Under the pieces are notes generated by a model, which was given only the letters and a program-made list of their open reading frames with translations, searched no databases and was not told the DNA's origin. A DNA stretch of 64,000 bases from Trichopria drosophilae (taxonomy: Eukaryota; Arthropoda; Insecta; Hymenoptera; Diapriidae), in contig CM059582.1 of assembly GCA_030407085.1 (NCBI GenBank), positions 71,820,001 through 71,884,000 of the forward strand, read 5' to 3'. Position numbers and translations under genes: made by a program. Of the stretch, positions 10,854 through 22,909 are shown piece after piece; within the stretch, counting starts at the first letter, position 1, and each line of letters begins with the position of its first letter.

Positions 10854-12100
10854 ATAATTAAAACTTTATCTTTATATTATTTATATTTACAAATTATATA
10901 GAGTTGTTTCTGCGTCAAAAAGAAACAGAACTATAAATAAGAGAGAGAGAACGGATTAGAAACAATGGAGCCACCTCTAAAAGGCCACCATAAATACCAT
11001 TGAATTTCTAGTCTACATCCCAATAAAAAGTTAATTATTAAAATACTCATAAAAACTAAAAAATAAAAAATTGACATCGATATATCTTCGATTTATCTTA
11101 GATTTAAAAAAGAACAAGAAGTGTTCGAATTATAAAAGAATATCCCACCAAAGGATTGAATGCTTTAAATAAAACTCCGATAATACTCTAATTACACCCA
11201 TCTTCTTAATCCGTGCACCCCCCCTCCCCCACCCCAATAATTTATCATTTTTATTATTGACTCTACATTCAAAATTCTAGACTCTTGATTCAGCGCCTTG
11301 AAAGTATCCAAATCATTTTGAACTACATTAAACTATGGAAAACGAAACGAAACAATTTTTTAAAAATATAAAACATAATAGCAGAACTTAATTGAAGAAT
11401 CAGTAAAAATATACAAAATTGATTTTTTGCTGAATTTAATGATTGATAAATAAATTTAATAATATTTTACCGTTTCAATTATTTGTTATCAATTTGTCAA
11501 TGAGCAGAGGTAAGGTTCGCGTAAGACAGATGAGAAAAGTGAAAAGAAACATATTGTGCTATTTGAGTGATCCACTACATTCAAGCATGCAACCGCGTAC
11601 TTATTGATAACCAGCATTATGTTACGTACTATTTCAACTTGGATCACCCCCCACTCTACGGACTCAGTCGTCGACGCGCTACTTTCATGCAAGAACACAT
11701 GCATTTCCGAATCCTCGGCGAGCGCGTTTCCTTCTTCTGGCCCCTGTTTGACCCGCTCACTTTCGGTCATTGATGACTAGTGAAGGGAAGCGCAGGTTAG
11801 GTGAGATCCGGATTCACTACACTTAGTTTTTTTTGGTTTTTGATAATTACGCGGGTTCGAGAGAACCTTTCCGTACAATGATATATAGATACGTAAGTAT
11901 AATATTAAGATAACCCCTTTTAGCCTGATTGGCTACCGGCTTTTCGGTGAGAAGGAGGGTCTAGGCAGAAAGAAAAAATTAAGGGAGTGTATGTTATAAA
12001 TAGTTAACGTTATAAAAATTCTAAAGTTATACACGCGCACACTCACACAAAAAAGGTAACCTTGTCCAGGTTACTCGCGAATGTCTTTCTCCATCGGCTT
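10854..12100. other. Unassigned AT-rich stretch
   Basis: No convincing gene. Short antiparallel ORFs around 11489-11773 have no recognisable motif. A run of Cs and a short GC-richer patch occur near 11216-11240 and 11650-11760. Confidence 0.4.
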
Positions 12101-12107
12101 TTTGTTT

Positions 12108-12960
12108 TTAAAGTCTTCCGACGTCAGGCGCTGGCTTCTGGGCACATTCCTTCCTAATGCAACTACGTACGGGCCCGCCCGTTTCCACTCTGCTGCACAT
12201 CGGTGGCACTCGGCTGACGTTCCGGAGCCCGCACCTCCGACATAGGACTCGAGGAGTCAACTGGCAAGCCGAGAAGATATACCCCGATATCCCGCAGTTC
12301 CAGCAGCCGTGTAGACGAGGCATTACGAGCACGGGCTCTGGATTATTACGGAGCATATAATACCCCGTAAAGGCGATGTCTTCCTCCGGGCGCGCTGAAG
12401 TGGTTGCAGACGATCGCTGCATGGTCGGTGCTGGATTTGGACGATGGTCCGGAGTCTCCGTCGACTAGAGCGGCAGGCCCGACGCTTCCCTTGGCGAGAT
12501 CGAAACGATCTGTCCCGCGGCTTTTCGTCGATTCCATCAGCTACGGCCCGCTTGGACTCCTTCTTCGGTGGTTACGGGGAAATCCCAAATGGAGAAATTC
12601 CCCGCTCCGGCTTGTGGGGCTGCCAGTCGTGGGACCTTCCCCAGGCACCCTGGTGCCCAACACGGTCGTTTCCTCATGTCTTCCCGGCCGCGGTGATAGA
12701 CCTCGTTGAGAGCAGCCTCGAAGTCTGGGTGCTCTTCACGCAGTTCCATGATAAGATAGAGGAAGGGTTACAGGGACGCGTGAATATAGGCGCTGACCTC
12801 CGCTGCGTCCTTGCTTTAGTTGGAGGCTCTTCTTTCCCGATTTACTCCGGCTCTTGAGGGCGGTGTCCGGGGTCTCTCCTGTTGGCGCTCTCGGTTGTGA
12901 TGATCAGTGGCCTATGGGGACAGATCCGTTAGGATATCCTCCCAGTCATCGTCGGATAAG
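12108..12960 (-). pseudogene. Decayed Ty3/Gypsy-type gag fragment with zinc knuckles
   Basis: The minus frame at 12108-12422 reads a degraded knuckle pair: CWNCGISGYIFSAC, in which the His position is Tyr/Ile, then CRRCGLRNVSRVPPMC. This resembles the tandem Cys motifs in the gag at 16311-16880. Upstream minus-strand pieces (12346-12537, 12537-12749) are GC-rich like retroelement gag but shift frame repeatedly. It probably belongs to a second, separate Gypsy insertion. No protease or RT follows. Confidence 0.4.
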
Positions 12961-13158
12961 GAGGGGCTACGGGTAGGACTACGCTAGCACCTTGCCATAG
13001 CGCTTAGTTAACCACTAGTATAGAAAAATTTTTTTTTTCAAATAGCCACACTTCGAGAAAGGTATTCTACTCGTTCGGTGAACACTCTCAATGATAGTAA
13101 ACATAACTGCAAGTGAGACGGAAGTTTTAGCATGCGGTATGTTAGTCGTGTTATAATT
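12961..13158. other. Sequence downstream of the Gypsy pol
   Basis: The 3' LTR would be expected here on the minus strand. I see a T-run at about 13028-13038 but no TG...CA boundary, polypurine tract or match to the 17.9-18.2 kb region. Confidence 0.3.
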
Positions 13159-14487
13159 TTATGTGTGATATGGTTTAAGCCTTGATATATGAGCTTTTAT
13201 GACCTTCCGCCTAGTATCGTCGTCGAGCTCGTACACTCGGGGGACAGGACTCAATTGATCACGAAAGGGCCTCTGTACTTGGGTGATAGTTTGGCCGTGA
13301 TTCCCTTTTCCTCAGATGAGAGCACAACTTGCCGCATCCATACCTGATCTCCCGGTTCGAAGGTGCGGTCGCGGCGTTTCCAGTCGTAGTAGCAGGACTG
13401 CTGAGAGTGAGCGTGTGCGAGATTCTCAATTACTATTTCCCGGAGATCGTGAAGTCGTGTCATTCGTTCAGACCATACAGGTATGTCGGGTGCTCCCGGG
13501 GTGGTCGGACACTCCACCCGATGCTTATATAAGTTAACCGCAAGTGGATCGAGCCCAAAATTGAGAAATGTTGGAGAGAAGTCGGTTGACGTATGAACCG
13601 CGGTGTTATACGCGAAACGAAAATCTAATAAATAGTTATCCCATTCGCGGTGATCGGTGCCGAGATACAAGACTATTATCGTTTTTAAAACCCGATTGAC
13701 TTGTTCCACCAGATTTGCCTGGGGGTGGTAAGGAGGGGTCGTCTCGTGATGAATATTGTTTTCTATCACCATATCCCGTATTATCCGGTTAATAAATTCG
13801 GTGCCATTATCGGAAAGTAGAGCGCGGGAACTCCTCATCGAAAGATAATCAAATTCTCGAAGGTTCCCCGGATTTTCTTACCCGTCGCTCGTCGCAGCGC
13901 GGAGATGTCGATCCATTTCGTGAATAGATCCTGCATCACTAAAATGTAGACAAACCCGGATTTACTATGCGGTAATGGTCCCATTATATCTACCGTGACG
14001 ATCGACCACGGTTCTTCTACGATTCTTTTTCCCATTAGCCCCGCCATTGACGCTTGCTCGAATTTGCTCTGCTGGCAGGGAATACACTTGCGACAGTGAT
14101 CCACGATATCTCTGTACATCCCGGGCCAAAAATAATGTTCCGCGACTCGACGATATGTTTTCTCCGCGCCTAAATGTTCCGACGGTGGGATGTCATAGGA
14201 TTCTCGGAGTACTAATGAGCGCGCCTTCGACGGTGGAGTTTCCAAGCTCTCAGATCTTCGAGCAAACCGTTTGTCCCAGAGTCAGGCCTACGATGATACA
14301 GGCGATCCCCCTCCAGTTTCCAATCGGGGAAACGCATAGGATTTTTACGCACTTCCGCTTCGCACCGAGCGTACCATTCGTCACCTTCGTCACAGTTAAT
14401 CGCGGCAATTACAGCATGACTCGAAGTATCATCTACTGGATCATTAGATATGTTCCTCTCGTAGAGCCGAGATAAAGCATCGGGCAT
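13159..14487 (-). pseudogene. Ty3/Gypsy integrase
   Basis: The piece at 14487-14212 gives the end of RNase H and the linker (MPDALSRLY). The 14245-13835 frame carries the zinc-binding region (HCRKCIPCQQSK, the CX2C half of HHCC) and the first catalytic Asp (VTVDIMGPLPHSKSG). The 13838-13251 frame has the next catalytic Asp (LLSDNGTEFINR) and the Glu-containing PPYHPQANLVEQVN block. The C-terminal domain reaches GPFVIN, then continues in a shifted frame to a stop at 13159. Two to three frameshifts make it non-functional. Confidence 0.8.
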
Positions 14488-14664
14488 TTGGTGCAGAGAA
14501 CCTTTTCTGTGTACAATTTCGAAATCATACGACAGTAGACGCAGAGCCTACTGAGCTAACCTCCCAGTCGGATTCTTTAGTCGACGAATCCAACGCAAAC
14601 TATGGTGATCCGTATTCACCGGGAACCGGTAAACTTCAAGATAATCTCGAAACTTCTCTACTGC

Positions 14665-15904
14665 TCAGATAACCGCTAAACATTCTTGTTCGGTAGTGCT
14701 GTAATTTCGCTCCGCGTCCGTTAGAGTACGACTAACATAAGCGATCACGTGTTCTATCCCGACCGGCGTTTGAGTCAAAACTGCCCCGAGGCCGACCGTA
14801 CTAGCGTCCGTTTGCAATACGAAGAATAGGGAAAAATCCGGCCGTACTAAAACTGGTGTTTGTGTTAATTTCTTTATGAGGGTGGTAAATGCCGTTTGTT
14901 GTTCTTCTCCCCATTCCCAGGCCCTATTCTTTTTCAAGAAAGCGGTTAACGGAGCTTCGATGGATGCGAAACTGGGCACGTCGATACCATGAAGCCATGC
15001 CGAGGTAACGACGGACTTGCTTGAGGTTCACCGGCCGGTGATACGACAGGACAGGCTTAATTTTATGCTCATCTATTTGTAACCCCTCCCGGCTAACAAC
15101 GAATCCAAGATATTTTACGCTTTCACGGCGGAACCAGCTCTTCTCTAAGTTAATTGTTAAGTTAGCCTTCCTAAGTCGTTGTAATACTCCACGTAGCAAC
15201 TGTAAGTACTCCTGAACTGTCTGCGTCACGATAATTATATCGTCGAGATATGCAAACGCATGCGGAGCCAGTTCTGGACGGATGATCTTATCAACTAATC
15301 TCTGAAAAGTTGCGGGCGCTCCCGTAAGCTCATACGGCATTCGTACGAAATGAAAGAGACCCTTTCCAGGAACCGTGAACGCGGTAATTTCTCGACTATT
15401 ACTTTCCAAGCGGACTTGGAAATATGCCTGGCTCAAATCCAAGGTGGATATATATCGGGCCTTACATAATTTTGAAATTATGCTATCCATTAAAGGTAGA
15501 GGATACGCATCACGTTTTGAGACTTCGTTAACGCGACGGAGGTCTAAACAGAACCGATATGTCCCATTCGGCTTTTTGACCATAACGATTGGCGACGACC
15601 ATTCGCTATGCGAGGGCTCTATAATTCCGGCGGCTAGCATTTTGTCTACTTCCGCGAACAGATGTTGTTTTACGCTGTGGGAGACGGGATATGCGCGCTG
15701 TCGAATGGCCGGGTGACCTTATACGTCTATCACATGTTCGGCAAAATGGGTTAAACCTGGGTTGGGGTTAGCCAAGGGTACTTCCTCCTCTCGCAAGAGA
15801 ATCTGCAATTGAATACGTTCTTGGGGATCAAGGATTTGCAACCCGCAAAGAAAGTCGAAGGAATCCGGAGCACGAAGACGTGAATCGGAAGGTAACCTCA
15901 ACAA
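14665..15904 (-). pseudogene. Ty3/Gypsy reverse transcriptase and RNase H
   Basis: RT motifs in the 15640-14924 frame: a WSSPIVMVKKPNGTYRFCLD block, DLSQAYFQVRLE, FVRMPYELTGAPATFQR and the catalytic FAYLDDIII (YLDD). An in-frame stop at 15719 precedes it. RNase H begins in another frame (14979-14665) with a VLQTDASTVGLGAVL block carrying the catalytic TDAS and ends near NYSTTEQECLAVI. At least one frameshift separates RT and RNase H. Confidence 0.85.
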
Positions 15905-15963
15905 CTGCTGATCCTGAAAAAACCACGTTCGAAATTCGAAATCGATATTGAAGGCGAATCGGT

Positions 15964-16323
15964 TTAAGGCATCAAAACCGAAGATACAAGAAAATAACCG
16001 GTTAGACTGAAGTAACCGGAGCTCATCGCTGTCTGTCCCAGCGGGGTCTTGACCAACGCATTGGGGGACGGTAAAATAGGTAACCTCAAATGTTTTATTA
16101 AAGATAGTGTGGGCGTCCCGAGGACAGTCCGCGAAGCACCACTGTCAACTAACGCTCCTATGGGTCCTCCGAGAATTCGAAGGGTTATGTACAACAGGGA
16201 AGGCGTTTGGTTTATTCGGTTCAACGCATCCTTACGTGGCAACGGGAGGGCCGACAGATTCTCTTGAGCCACCTCGGCCCGGCTTAGTGGCTCGCCGACG
16301 AGTTTTCCCGTTACGTGGGACAA
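15964..16323 (-). pseudogene. Ty3/Gypsy aspartic protease
   Basis: This 119-aa frame contains the retropepsin active site as ALVDSGASRTVLG (DSGA, equivalent to DTGA). It overlaps the end of gag by about 13 bp in another frame. It would process Gag-Pol. The protein frame is lost before RT. Confidence 0.75.
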
Positions 16324-17902
16324 CGAACGGTACCGACTACTCTATTGCCACATGTTTTGCACGCGTAATTGTGGGCTTCCGCGGGTAAAAGGCACACGGG
16401 GCATTCCATACGAGTTACGCCCGGGCGGCCACACCGATAGCAGAATAACCGCCTTTCCTCCCGGCATTGGTTGAACCGATGGCCAGGTTTCGAACAGTTG
16501 TAGCAGGAGAAGCGCGGTGGTGGGGCGACGGTGTGATTCCGCGGCGCTTCGGCTCTAGTGGTCCCTCTCTCCGACTCCTGGTGTATTACGTTCAAAGCAG
16601 CCAAGTTGTCTTCTGTCGAGGTGTGATCGCAACGGCAGCAGCTGGGCTGCATACTAGGTGGGGATGGAGCACCGTATCGATCGTTTTCCCTCGCACACGA
16701 AGGTTTCGTTACACGATCCGCCTCCCAAGGAGACTCTGCAATACGATGGCCGTGATTTTCTACTATACTACGGAGTGGCCCCTCTCGGCCCTCTGCGTAG
16801 CGAGCCTCAGAGCGTGCAGCTCTCGCGTACCCTTCTTCATACCGTCTCTCCGAACAGGGGTAATCATAATCGCGTTTCAACGGACGTTGTACGCACTCGG
16901 GTTCACGTCCGTCACGGGTGTTTAGATATCCTGGGTCATTATAAGAAACGAAATCGTGCTCTAGAAGATTTAACTTAAAATCGTTTCCACGTGACAGCAG
17001 CCGGTCACGAGGATAGCGAGGGACCTCGGCGGGATTCTTACTAGTTCTATATCAAGATTCCGGCATTAGCGTGCTTTCAGCAGGTGGCGGGGGTTCGTAC
17101 GCATACTCGATTCGAATAGATTTCTCTCGTCAAATGGAAATCATTTCCAATTGGCCCCAGTTACGAATGGCATCATGATCGATCAGCATCTGTAACCACG
17201 CTAACATATTCCGCAACGCCCGATCAATCATTGCACCGGTTGACATTGGCGGTATGACACGTCCAATTATGGTACGGATGCAGGTTAGGTAATCCGCGAC
17301 CGGTTCCGTAGCTCCCTGGATTCGACGTTGAATATCTTCTTATAATGATTCTTGGAAGTCGGTGTCGCTAAATCGACGCTGCCATGCGCGTTCGAAATCT
17401 TCGAAATTAAGCCAATCCTTACGAGAAGCTCGAAACTATTGCAAGGCCACGCCTTCCAAGAAAAATGGCAAGCAATTCAATAAGGCGATATCCGGCAACG
17501 GTACTATCTCGCGACCTTCGTTAAGTCTTGTTAAAAACGCGATTCCATCCTCACCCGATCGGCCAGTAAACCTCAGTCCCCATCGGCGCATGTTTTTAAA
17601 GGCTGTTTGCACTGCCGGGATACGCTCCTCATTATCATGGGACGGAAACCGGCGGTCCATAGAAGGATGTCGCGAATTCTCTCTAAATCTATCGCCAAAG
17701 TTATCCTCGATGTCATTTCGGAAATTATGCGTATAGTTATGAAAATCGATATCTTTACGAGCCGTGCTCTCCCGAACATTAATCCCGAACCTATGTCCCC
17801 TAATATCCCGGAAATTATCATCGATATCGCCTTTACTCTCGCCCGAGGCTTCTCCCCGCACGGCCTATTCGAGAAGTTAACCTGATCGTTCCCTATAACC
17901 AA
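16311..17902 (-). pseudogene. Ty3/Gypsy gag (capsid plus zinc knuckles)
   Basis: Capsid-like sequence reads DIALLNCLPFFLEGVALQ, then a stop (TAG, probably from a conserved Trp), then FRASRKDWLNFEDFERAW and a second stop (TAA near 17340). The C-terminal part (16311-16880) has two knuckles: CYNCSKPGHRFNQC (CX2CX4HX4C), and CYRCGRPGVTRMEC, in which the His is replaced. A later CX2C-type motif follows. The gag frame ends at 16311, inside the start of the protease frame (16323), which is consistent with programmed gag-pol frameshifting in the parent element. Arg- and Glu-rich segments separate capsid and knuckles. Confidence 0.75.
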
Positions 17903-18216
17903 ATAATGACTATGTATGATGATGCGATAAGTAGCCGAAAAATTTAAACGCGTGACTTAGCGGTAAAGCAGGCACGGAAAACAGCGGTATTCCCAGAAAA
18001 GAAAGAGAGTTTCTGTAAGCATGCATACACTTGTAGTTACTAGAATATCACAAAGAGACTTCATTGTGCACGATAGGCTCGATCACCGCGGTTTCGGAAT
18101 TCTGGGCTCTTTATTAATTAAAACGCACAAAATGAAATGGTCTCTCTATAATTTGGGTGACTCGTATCAGAATCGGCACAATATAGCAAAAAGTTAACCC
18201 ACATATCACATTTTCT
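17903..18216. other. Upstream flank of the Gypsy element
   Basis: Non-coding. The 5' LTR or leader of the minus-strand Gypsy would lie here, but no LTR pair is visible. Confidence 0.3.
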
Positions 18217-18330
18217 TAATAAGATATCAATTGCACCAATAATAATTAACAAATACACCATAAATATGCAAAATGTTTATAAATAGTGATCATAATATAA
18301 GACATAGTATGAGACATGATTATCAATAAT
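18217..18330. repeat. 114-bp direct repeat, copy A
   Basis: Begins 'taataagatatcaattgc' and ends 'tatcaataat'. A copy of equal length with about seven differences lies at 21267-21380. It has no TG...CA ends. Confidence 0.8.
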
Positions 18331-18364
18331 CCTCTATTATATTAATTGACTTCCTTCTGAAATT

Positions 18365-18730
18365 TCACGTCATGTATTTCACGTCATTTTCTACGAATTC
18401 ATCCTTTCCATAGGATTCTTGTTTTTCAGAACTGTATTGTAATACATTTTCTTCCCACCCAATGGCAGGCTCAGTCATAGTGGTTAAAGTTTCGTTATTG
18501 GTTGAAGTCAATTGGTTGATAGTCAAACGTCCCTTTCCTTCCGTCGATTTTGGCCCGGAGTAGCTACCTCGGAAAAGGCTGGTAGGAGTATATCCTACCC
18601 TGAACCAGCTCCCTGGGAAAAGGAAAATGAAACCATGCTGTTTTCTTTTTTCTAAAGGCTTCACCTTCTCTTTCATTGTTCTTGCTTTTCCTTCTATATC
18701 GTTTACCGTTCCTATATAGAGTGTTTTCAA
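18365..18730 (-). other. Unrecognised 121-aa open frame
   Basis: Lys/Glu-rich N-terminal half (KARTMKEKVKPLEKRKQHGF) with no domain I know. It lies between repeats, with no visible partner gene. It may be chance or a TE remnant. Confidence 0.15.
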
Positions 18731-19208
18731 CTACGCTGTTAATTTCTTGTGAATATATATGTATATATATGAATTAAGATACATTACGGTATTTGCGATG
18801 TAATAAATAAAATAATGAAACTAGTGTTGGCGTGGTGCCTCGCTCGCTTCGCTTGCTCAGAAACTTCGATCCATTAGAGAGTCGGCTATTCCTTAATACT
18901 CGTTTGTTTACTAACAGCTTTCAATTATATTATAAAATTATATTGATATTTGAGGGTCCAATCATATTTAGATCCAAGTGGCTTCGATAGATATGTTGTT
19001 TACAACATATAGTGTTCTTATAAGTATGAAAATTGAAAATGAGCATTTTCAAAACTTCGACCCCGACAACAGGCCAGCCGAAGTATTAATAAATAAAAGT
19101 TGCAAAACACTTAGTTCAAGCACTTGTATTGTAATGGACTATTCGATGCATATTACATGTTTACAGTGTTTTACTAATTACTGTCTGTATCATTTTGACC
19201 TTATATAT

Positions 19209-19211
<3 letters not shown>

Positions 19212-19262
<51 letters not shown>
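19212..19262. repeat. (TA)n microsatellite
   Basis: About 25 uninterrupted TA units. Confidence 0.95.
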
Positions 19263-19265
<3 letters not shown>

Positions 19266-19455
19266 CATATAATTTGTCAAAGATATCTTGAAAGTGTCGA
19301 ACAGATCTCTGTCGGATATCTTTTAGATACTATAAGACATATTTTAGATATATCGAAATAGTTATTTTCGTATCAAGGGCGTAAAAGAACTTATGAGCCC
19401 GTAGGTGATCACCGCGCCCGAGGGGCTGGCGAAGACTACTGCTGGGGGGTAGGGG

Positions 19456-19530
19456 GTCGAAACGTCGAAATTTGATGAAAAACTATAGGGTAATTTTTTG
19501 CCGAGCTGACCAAATTCAATACTTTTTCAG
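19456..19530 (+). repeat. Partial relative of the 19917-21266 element end
   Basis: The stretch from 'gggtcgaaacgtcgaaattt' to 'caaattcaatac' matches the left end of the TIR element at 19917, in the same orientation. It is a nearby fragment of that family. Confidence 0.65.
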
Positions 19531-19916
19531 ACAATAGTCATAAACATTTTAAACCAGTTTTATTGGCATTATCGTTGAGTTTAGGAAGAAAATGCATACA
19601 ACTTTTTTTGTCGAGAATTTCATGCTCTATTTTTTTGTTTGAAACATTTTTTAATAAAATTTGTATTTTTCAAAATAAATGCAAAAAACTACGAAGAAAC
19701 TTAATTGGGGCTAATTTTTTTTAGCAATGGACGGATGGATCTGCGCCAAAATCTAATCAGATCTAAGTTATGCCAAGACGCGTATTTTAAACATAAATTA
19801 TGTCAATACGCTTATCCGTTCACGAGTTATCGAGAGACAAAAAAACGGGACGTTCGTCCGTACGCACATACAAGATCACGGACACAAATTTGTTTATTGT
19901 TGATTTGGGTTCCTTT

Positions 19917-21266
19917 GGGTCTGAAACGTCGACATTTGATGAAAAACTATAGGGTAATTTTTATGCCCGAAGTGACCAAATTCAATACTTCGTCCAGACT
20001 TGGTCTGGGTCGAAGTAATAAAGCGTTCTTCCTTTATGACTCTTAGAAATAAGATTTCATAACATAACAATTCATTAAATATTTGTATCAATTTAACAAA
20101 ATTCACATCCATTCTAATAAAAGACACACCAAAAATTTCACATAAATAACACTCGTTTATCATTAAGCCACATACATTTTCTAACTCTCAGTTTCTCTCG
20201 TTGTAGTAGAACCGGGCGGCTTCTGCAGGCCTGGTGATCCGTCTAATGAGACCTCTACGGGGCTGGTCTACCTTCTTAAGGAATTGTCATGCACCTAAAC
20301 ACTTGCAAAATTCCGGATGCCTGCACGCTACACTTTCACAAAAATGAAGGCTTTTCCTAACTTCAGCTCAGCTCGCGCTCGACGGACTCCATCAGGATTC
20401 GCTGTGTCCGACGAGACGCGCTCTCGGGGACCGTTCCTGTAACATGTGGGATTAGCAACTATCCTAATGTTACTGATGACCGGGTTGGCATCGAAATGCT
20501 GAGGTTCCGAACGGAGTATGTAACCCGCATATTACAAGTGATGGCCTTAAAAAAAAATACGAATGGGTATTGTCACCAACTTCCGACGTGCACCTTTTCA
20601 GCCTGATTAACCACATGAACATCCGGGAGGAGGTCATTAAAGACGACCAGAACCGATTAGAGGATATTTTGGGATTACACGCTCCTCCCAGAAACAAACG
20701 CTCTTTGTTCCCTATCATCAAGAAAATCACCTTTTCAGCACCTTTAATGCAAGTGCACGTCAAATCCATGAACTACGTTACTGAATCCATGAACACTCCA
20801 CGGTCAAAAGGCCTTCCATTTTTTGGATCAAATACAGTTATTCCACGGGAGAAGCTAGATGCAAAATTTGTTGCTTGCAAATCATCTTTCCTGTACATTA
20901 GTCCCGTAACTAGATATAGTATCATCTCAATGCTCCAAATGAATGCTATCTTATTTTTTGCTGCTAATTTTGATGGCCAGATCTGATGAAGAAGGGATGG
21001 TCGTTTTAGGAGTTTTCAAATCCTAGGTGTCTTTGAGGCACTCCCAGGTATGAGTAGGGTTCCTCAGGGACAAGGCGGTGGATGAAGCTTCCGTTGACTA
21101 AATCCTACAAGGGATTCTTTGTCACTGTGGAATGTGTATTTTTATTTGAAAGTAAAATAGAAAATTACTTCGACCCAGACTAAGTCTGGACGAAGTATTG
21201 AATTTGGTCAGTTCGAGCATAAAAATTACCCTATAGTTTTTAATCAAATGTCGACGTTTCAGACCC
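19917..21266. mobile_element. 1.35-kb DNA element with about 100-bp TIRs
   Basis: The left end 'gggtctgaaacgtcgac' (19917 on) is repeated inverted at the right end (...'gtcgacgtttcagaccc', 21266), and similarity runs for about 100 bp. The inner ends of both TIRs are self-complementary around cttcg...cgaag and form hairpins. No clear target-site duplication. The interior holds one open frame (20570-20986 +, 138 codons with a TTG start) with no domain I recognise, so this may be non-autonomous. Confidence 0.7.
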
Positions 21267-21380
21267 TAATAAGATATCAATTGCACCAATAATAATTAAC
21301 AAATACATCGTAAATATGCAAAATGTTTATAAATAGTGATCAAAATGTAAGACATAGTATAAGACATGAATATCAATAAT
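21267..21380. repeat. 114-bp direct repeat, copy B
   Basis: Starts exactly at the right end of the TIR element (cagaccc|taataag). Partner of 18217-18330. Confidence 0.8.
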
Positions 21381-22909
21381 GTAAATTATTTTAATAGGCT
21401 CGAAATATCACCGACCCGCGTCTCAGCGAGCCCTATTCTCTGATTACCACACCAGTGTTCGCTCACACAGATACACATACAAGAAGTGTAACACCCATAA
21501 TTTTAAACTAAATAACGCGCAACTAATTCATATTTTACTAACCGAACTCTACTGCACAAAATCGAACTGAAATGAACTATAACACAACTTTCAAATTAAT
21601 GGACGTTATCTGAAACACACGAAACATTACAGAAACCGACAAAATTGACAGATTATACCCCTTTACTGAAATCTACTAAACCCGGACAAATCACCAAAAT
21701 TACGCCAGCCGAAACCCACTCGACTTTACCGCGTGCATTAATGAACCGATTAATTCCCCAATTTAACCATCTGCACTTTCGGTACTAAATTCGCACGGAT
21801 CACCCGGACACTATCGTTTTACCGCGGACACTGCAATTCAGGTTAACATACTTTAGCGTCTCCGTAGAGGCAGTGAGCCTCACGTACAAAAACATAACAA
21901 AAACACGGCGCTACCATCCAACAGTACTAGATAGCCTTGACCCCACAAAGATTGCTCGTGAATCGGCAATCTAGATAATTCAACAGGGCGGAGGGCCAGT
22001 TAGCATCGCACGCATTGTCCTTTCCTTACCGATATATCGGCTGGAGTATTAACCGAGAAAAACCTTCTTATTGCACAAAAAGTCCGTTCGTTGATTTGTA
22101 AGATAACGCCGCCTTACAAGAGGGGTAAGATAACAGATAACCACAATGTTCACTCTAACAGAGTGAAAATATAACCAAGAAGTTCAAGATACGATCACTC
22201 ACAAGAGCGATCCAGCGAAACAAGGAAAAATTAACGAGCTTGCATTTGCGATCATAAGAAGACAGACTATGAATTTAAAATATCGACCGTGCTAGTTAAC
22301 GGCTCGCCAAGCCAACTGGAGATCGCGTCGCGGACCGCGGTTCGGAACCGGCGGCCATATTGTCGGCGACGCTGTGTGACGTCACAGAGCATCACGTTCG
22401 GCGGACTTAGCTTTCCTCGCGTCTTATTTCCGTTTTCGATACCATCTCTATTTCCGATCACCGGACCCGCACTTTCAAAACGATAAAGATAACCACACCA
22501 GAATCGATTTTACGTTCGCCCGAACCGCTAGTTATTTCTCCCGGATACCGAACGATCTCAAAAGATAACAACATGGCGGATTTTTCCTGAAGTCCTCGAA
22601 AGGAAGAAGTTATCCTCTTACCAAAGCGTCTCATGGAATTTTAAGAGGAAGATCTTCGATCGCGTTTCCGATAATTAACCATACCGACGCGCGTGGCCTT
22701 TGGGCATCGTCTTTCCGAAAGTAACGAGAGCTAGAAAATCGCAAGATAACCACATTTTTCCCGAATAAAACAATAAGAGACAATCACCGTCGCGTTAAAG
22801 AATCTTCTCGAGATATTCTCCGCGAAAGTAAAGATTCCCGGAAGATAACCATAGAGGAATTCATGGCCAAGGCAGAAATTCACCGAAACACGATACAAAC
22901 CGAAGACCC
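21381..22909. other. Non-coding stretch with an AGATAAC motif cluster
   Basis: No gene seen. GC content rises relative to the flanks (many CG and cgcgt words). AGATAAC occurs on the plus strand at 22101, 22128, 22135, 22487, 22563, 22744 and 22843, and in reverse at 22609. Several are followed by CCAC or CACA. This may be the leader or regulatory part of an unrecognised element. Confidence 0.5.

Larger units (their letters stand above)
13159..17902 (-). mobile_element. Decayed Ty3/Gypsy LTR retrotransposon
   Basis: The minus strand holds, in order, gag capsid (17.9-17.1 kb), zinc knuckles (16.9-16.3), protease (16.3-15.96), RT (15.6-14.9), RNase H (15.0-14.67) and integrase (14.5-13.16). This PR-RT-RH-IN order is that of Ty3/Gypsy. 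There are several frameshifts and stops. I could not find LTRs by eye on either side, so limits are those of the coding region. Confidence 0.85.

Noticed and set aside
13000..18200. LTRs for the minus-strand Gypsy element
   Set aside because: I compared both flanks by eye and found no matching direct repeats with TG...CA ends.
20470..20769. Minus-strand 99-codon ORF in the 19917 element
   Set aside because: Overlaps the plus-strand open frame, and neither shows a domain. Kept only as an unrecognised interior.
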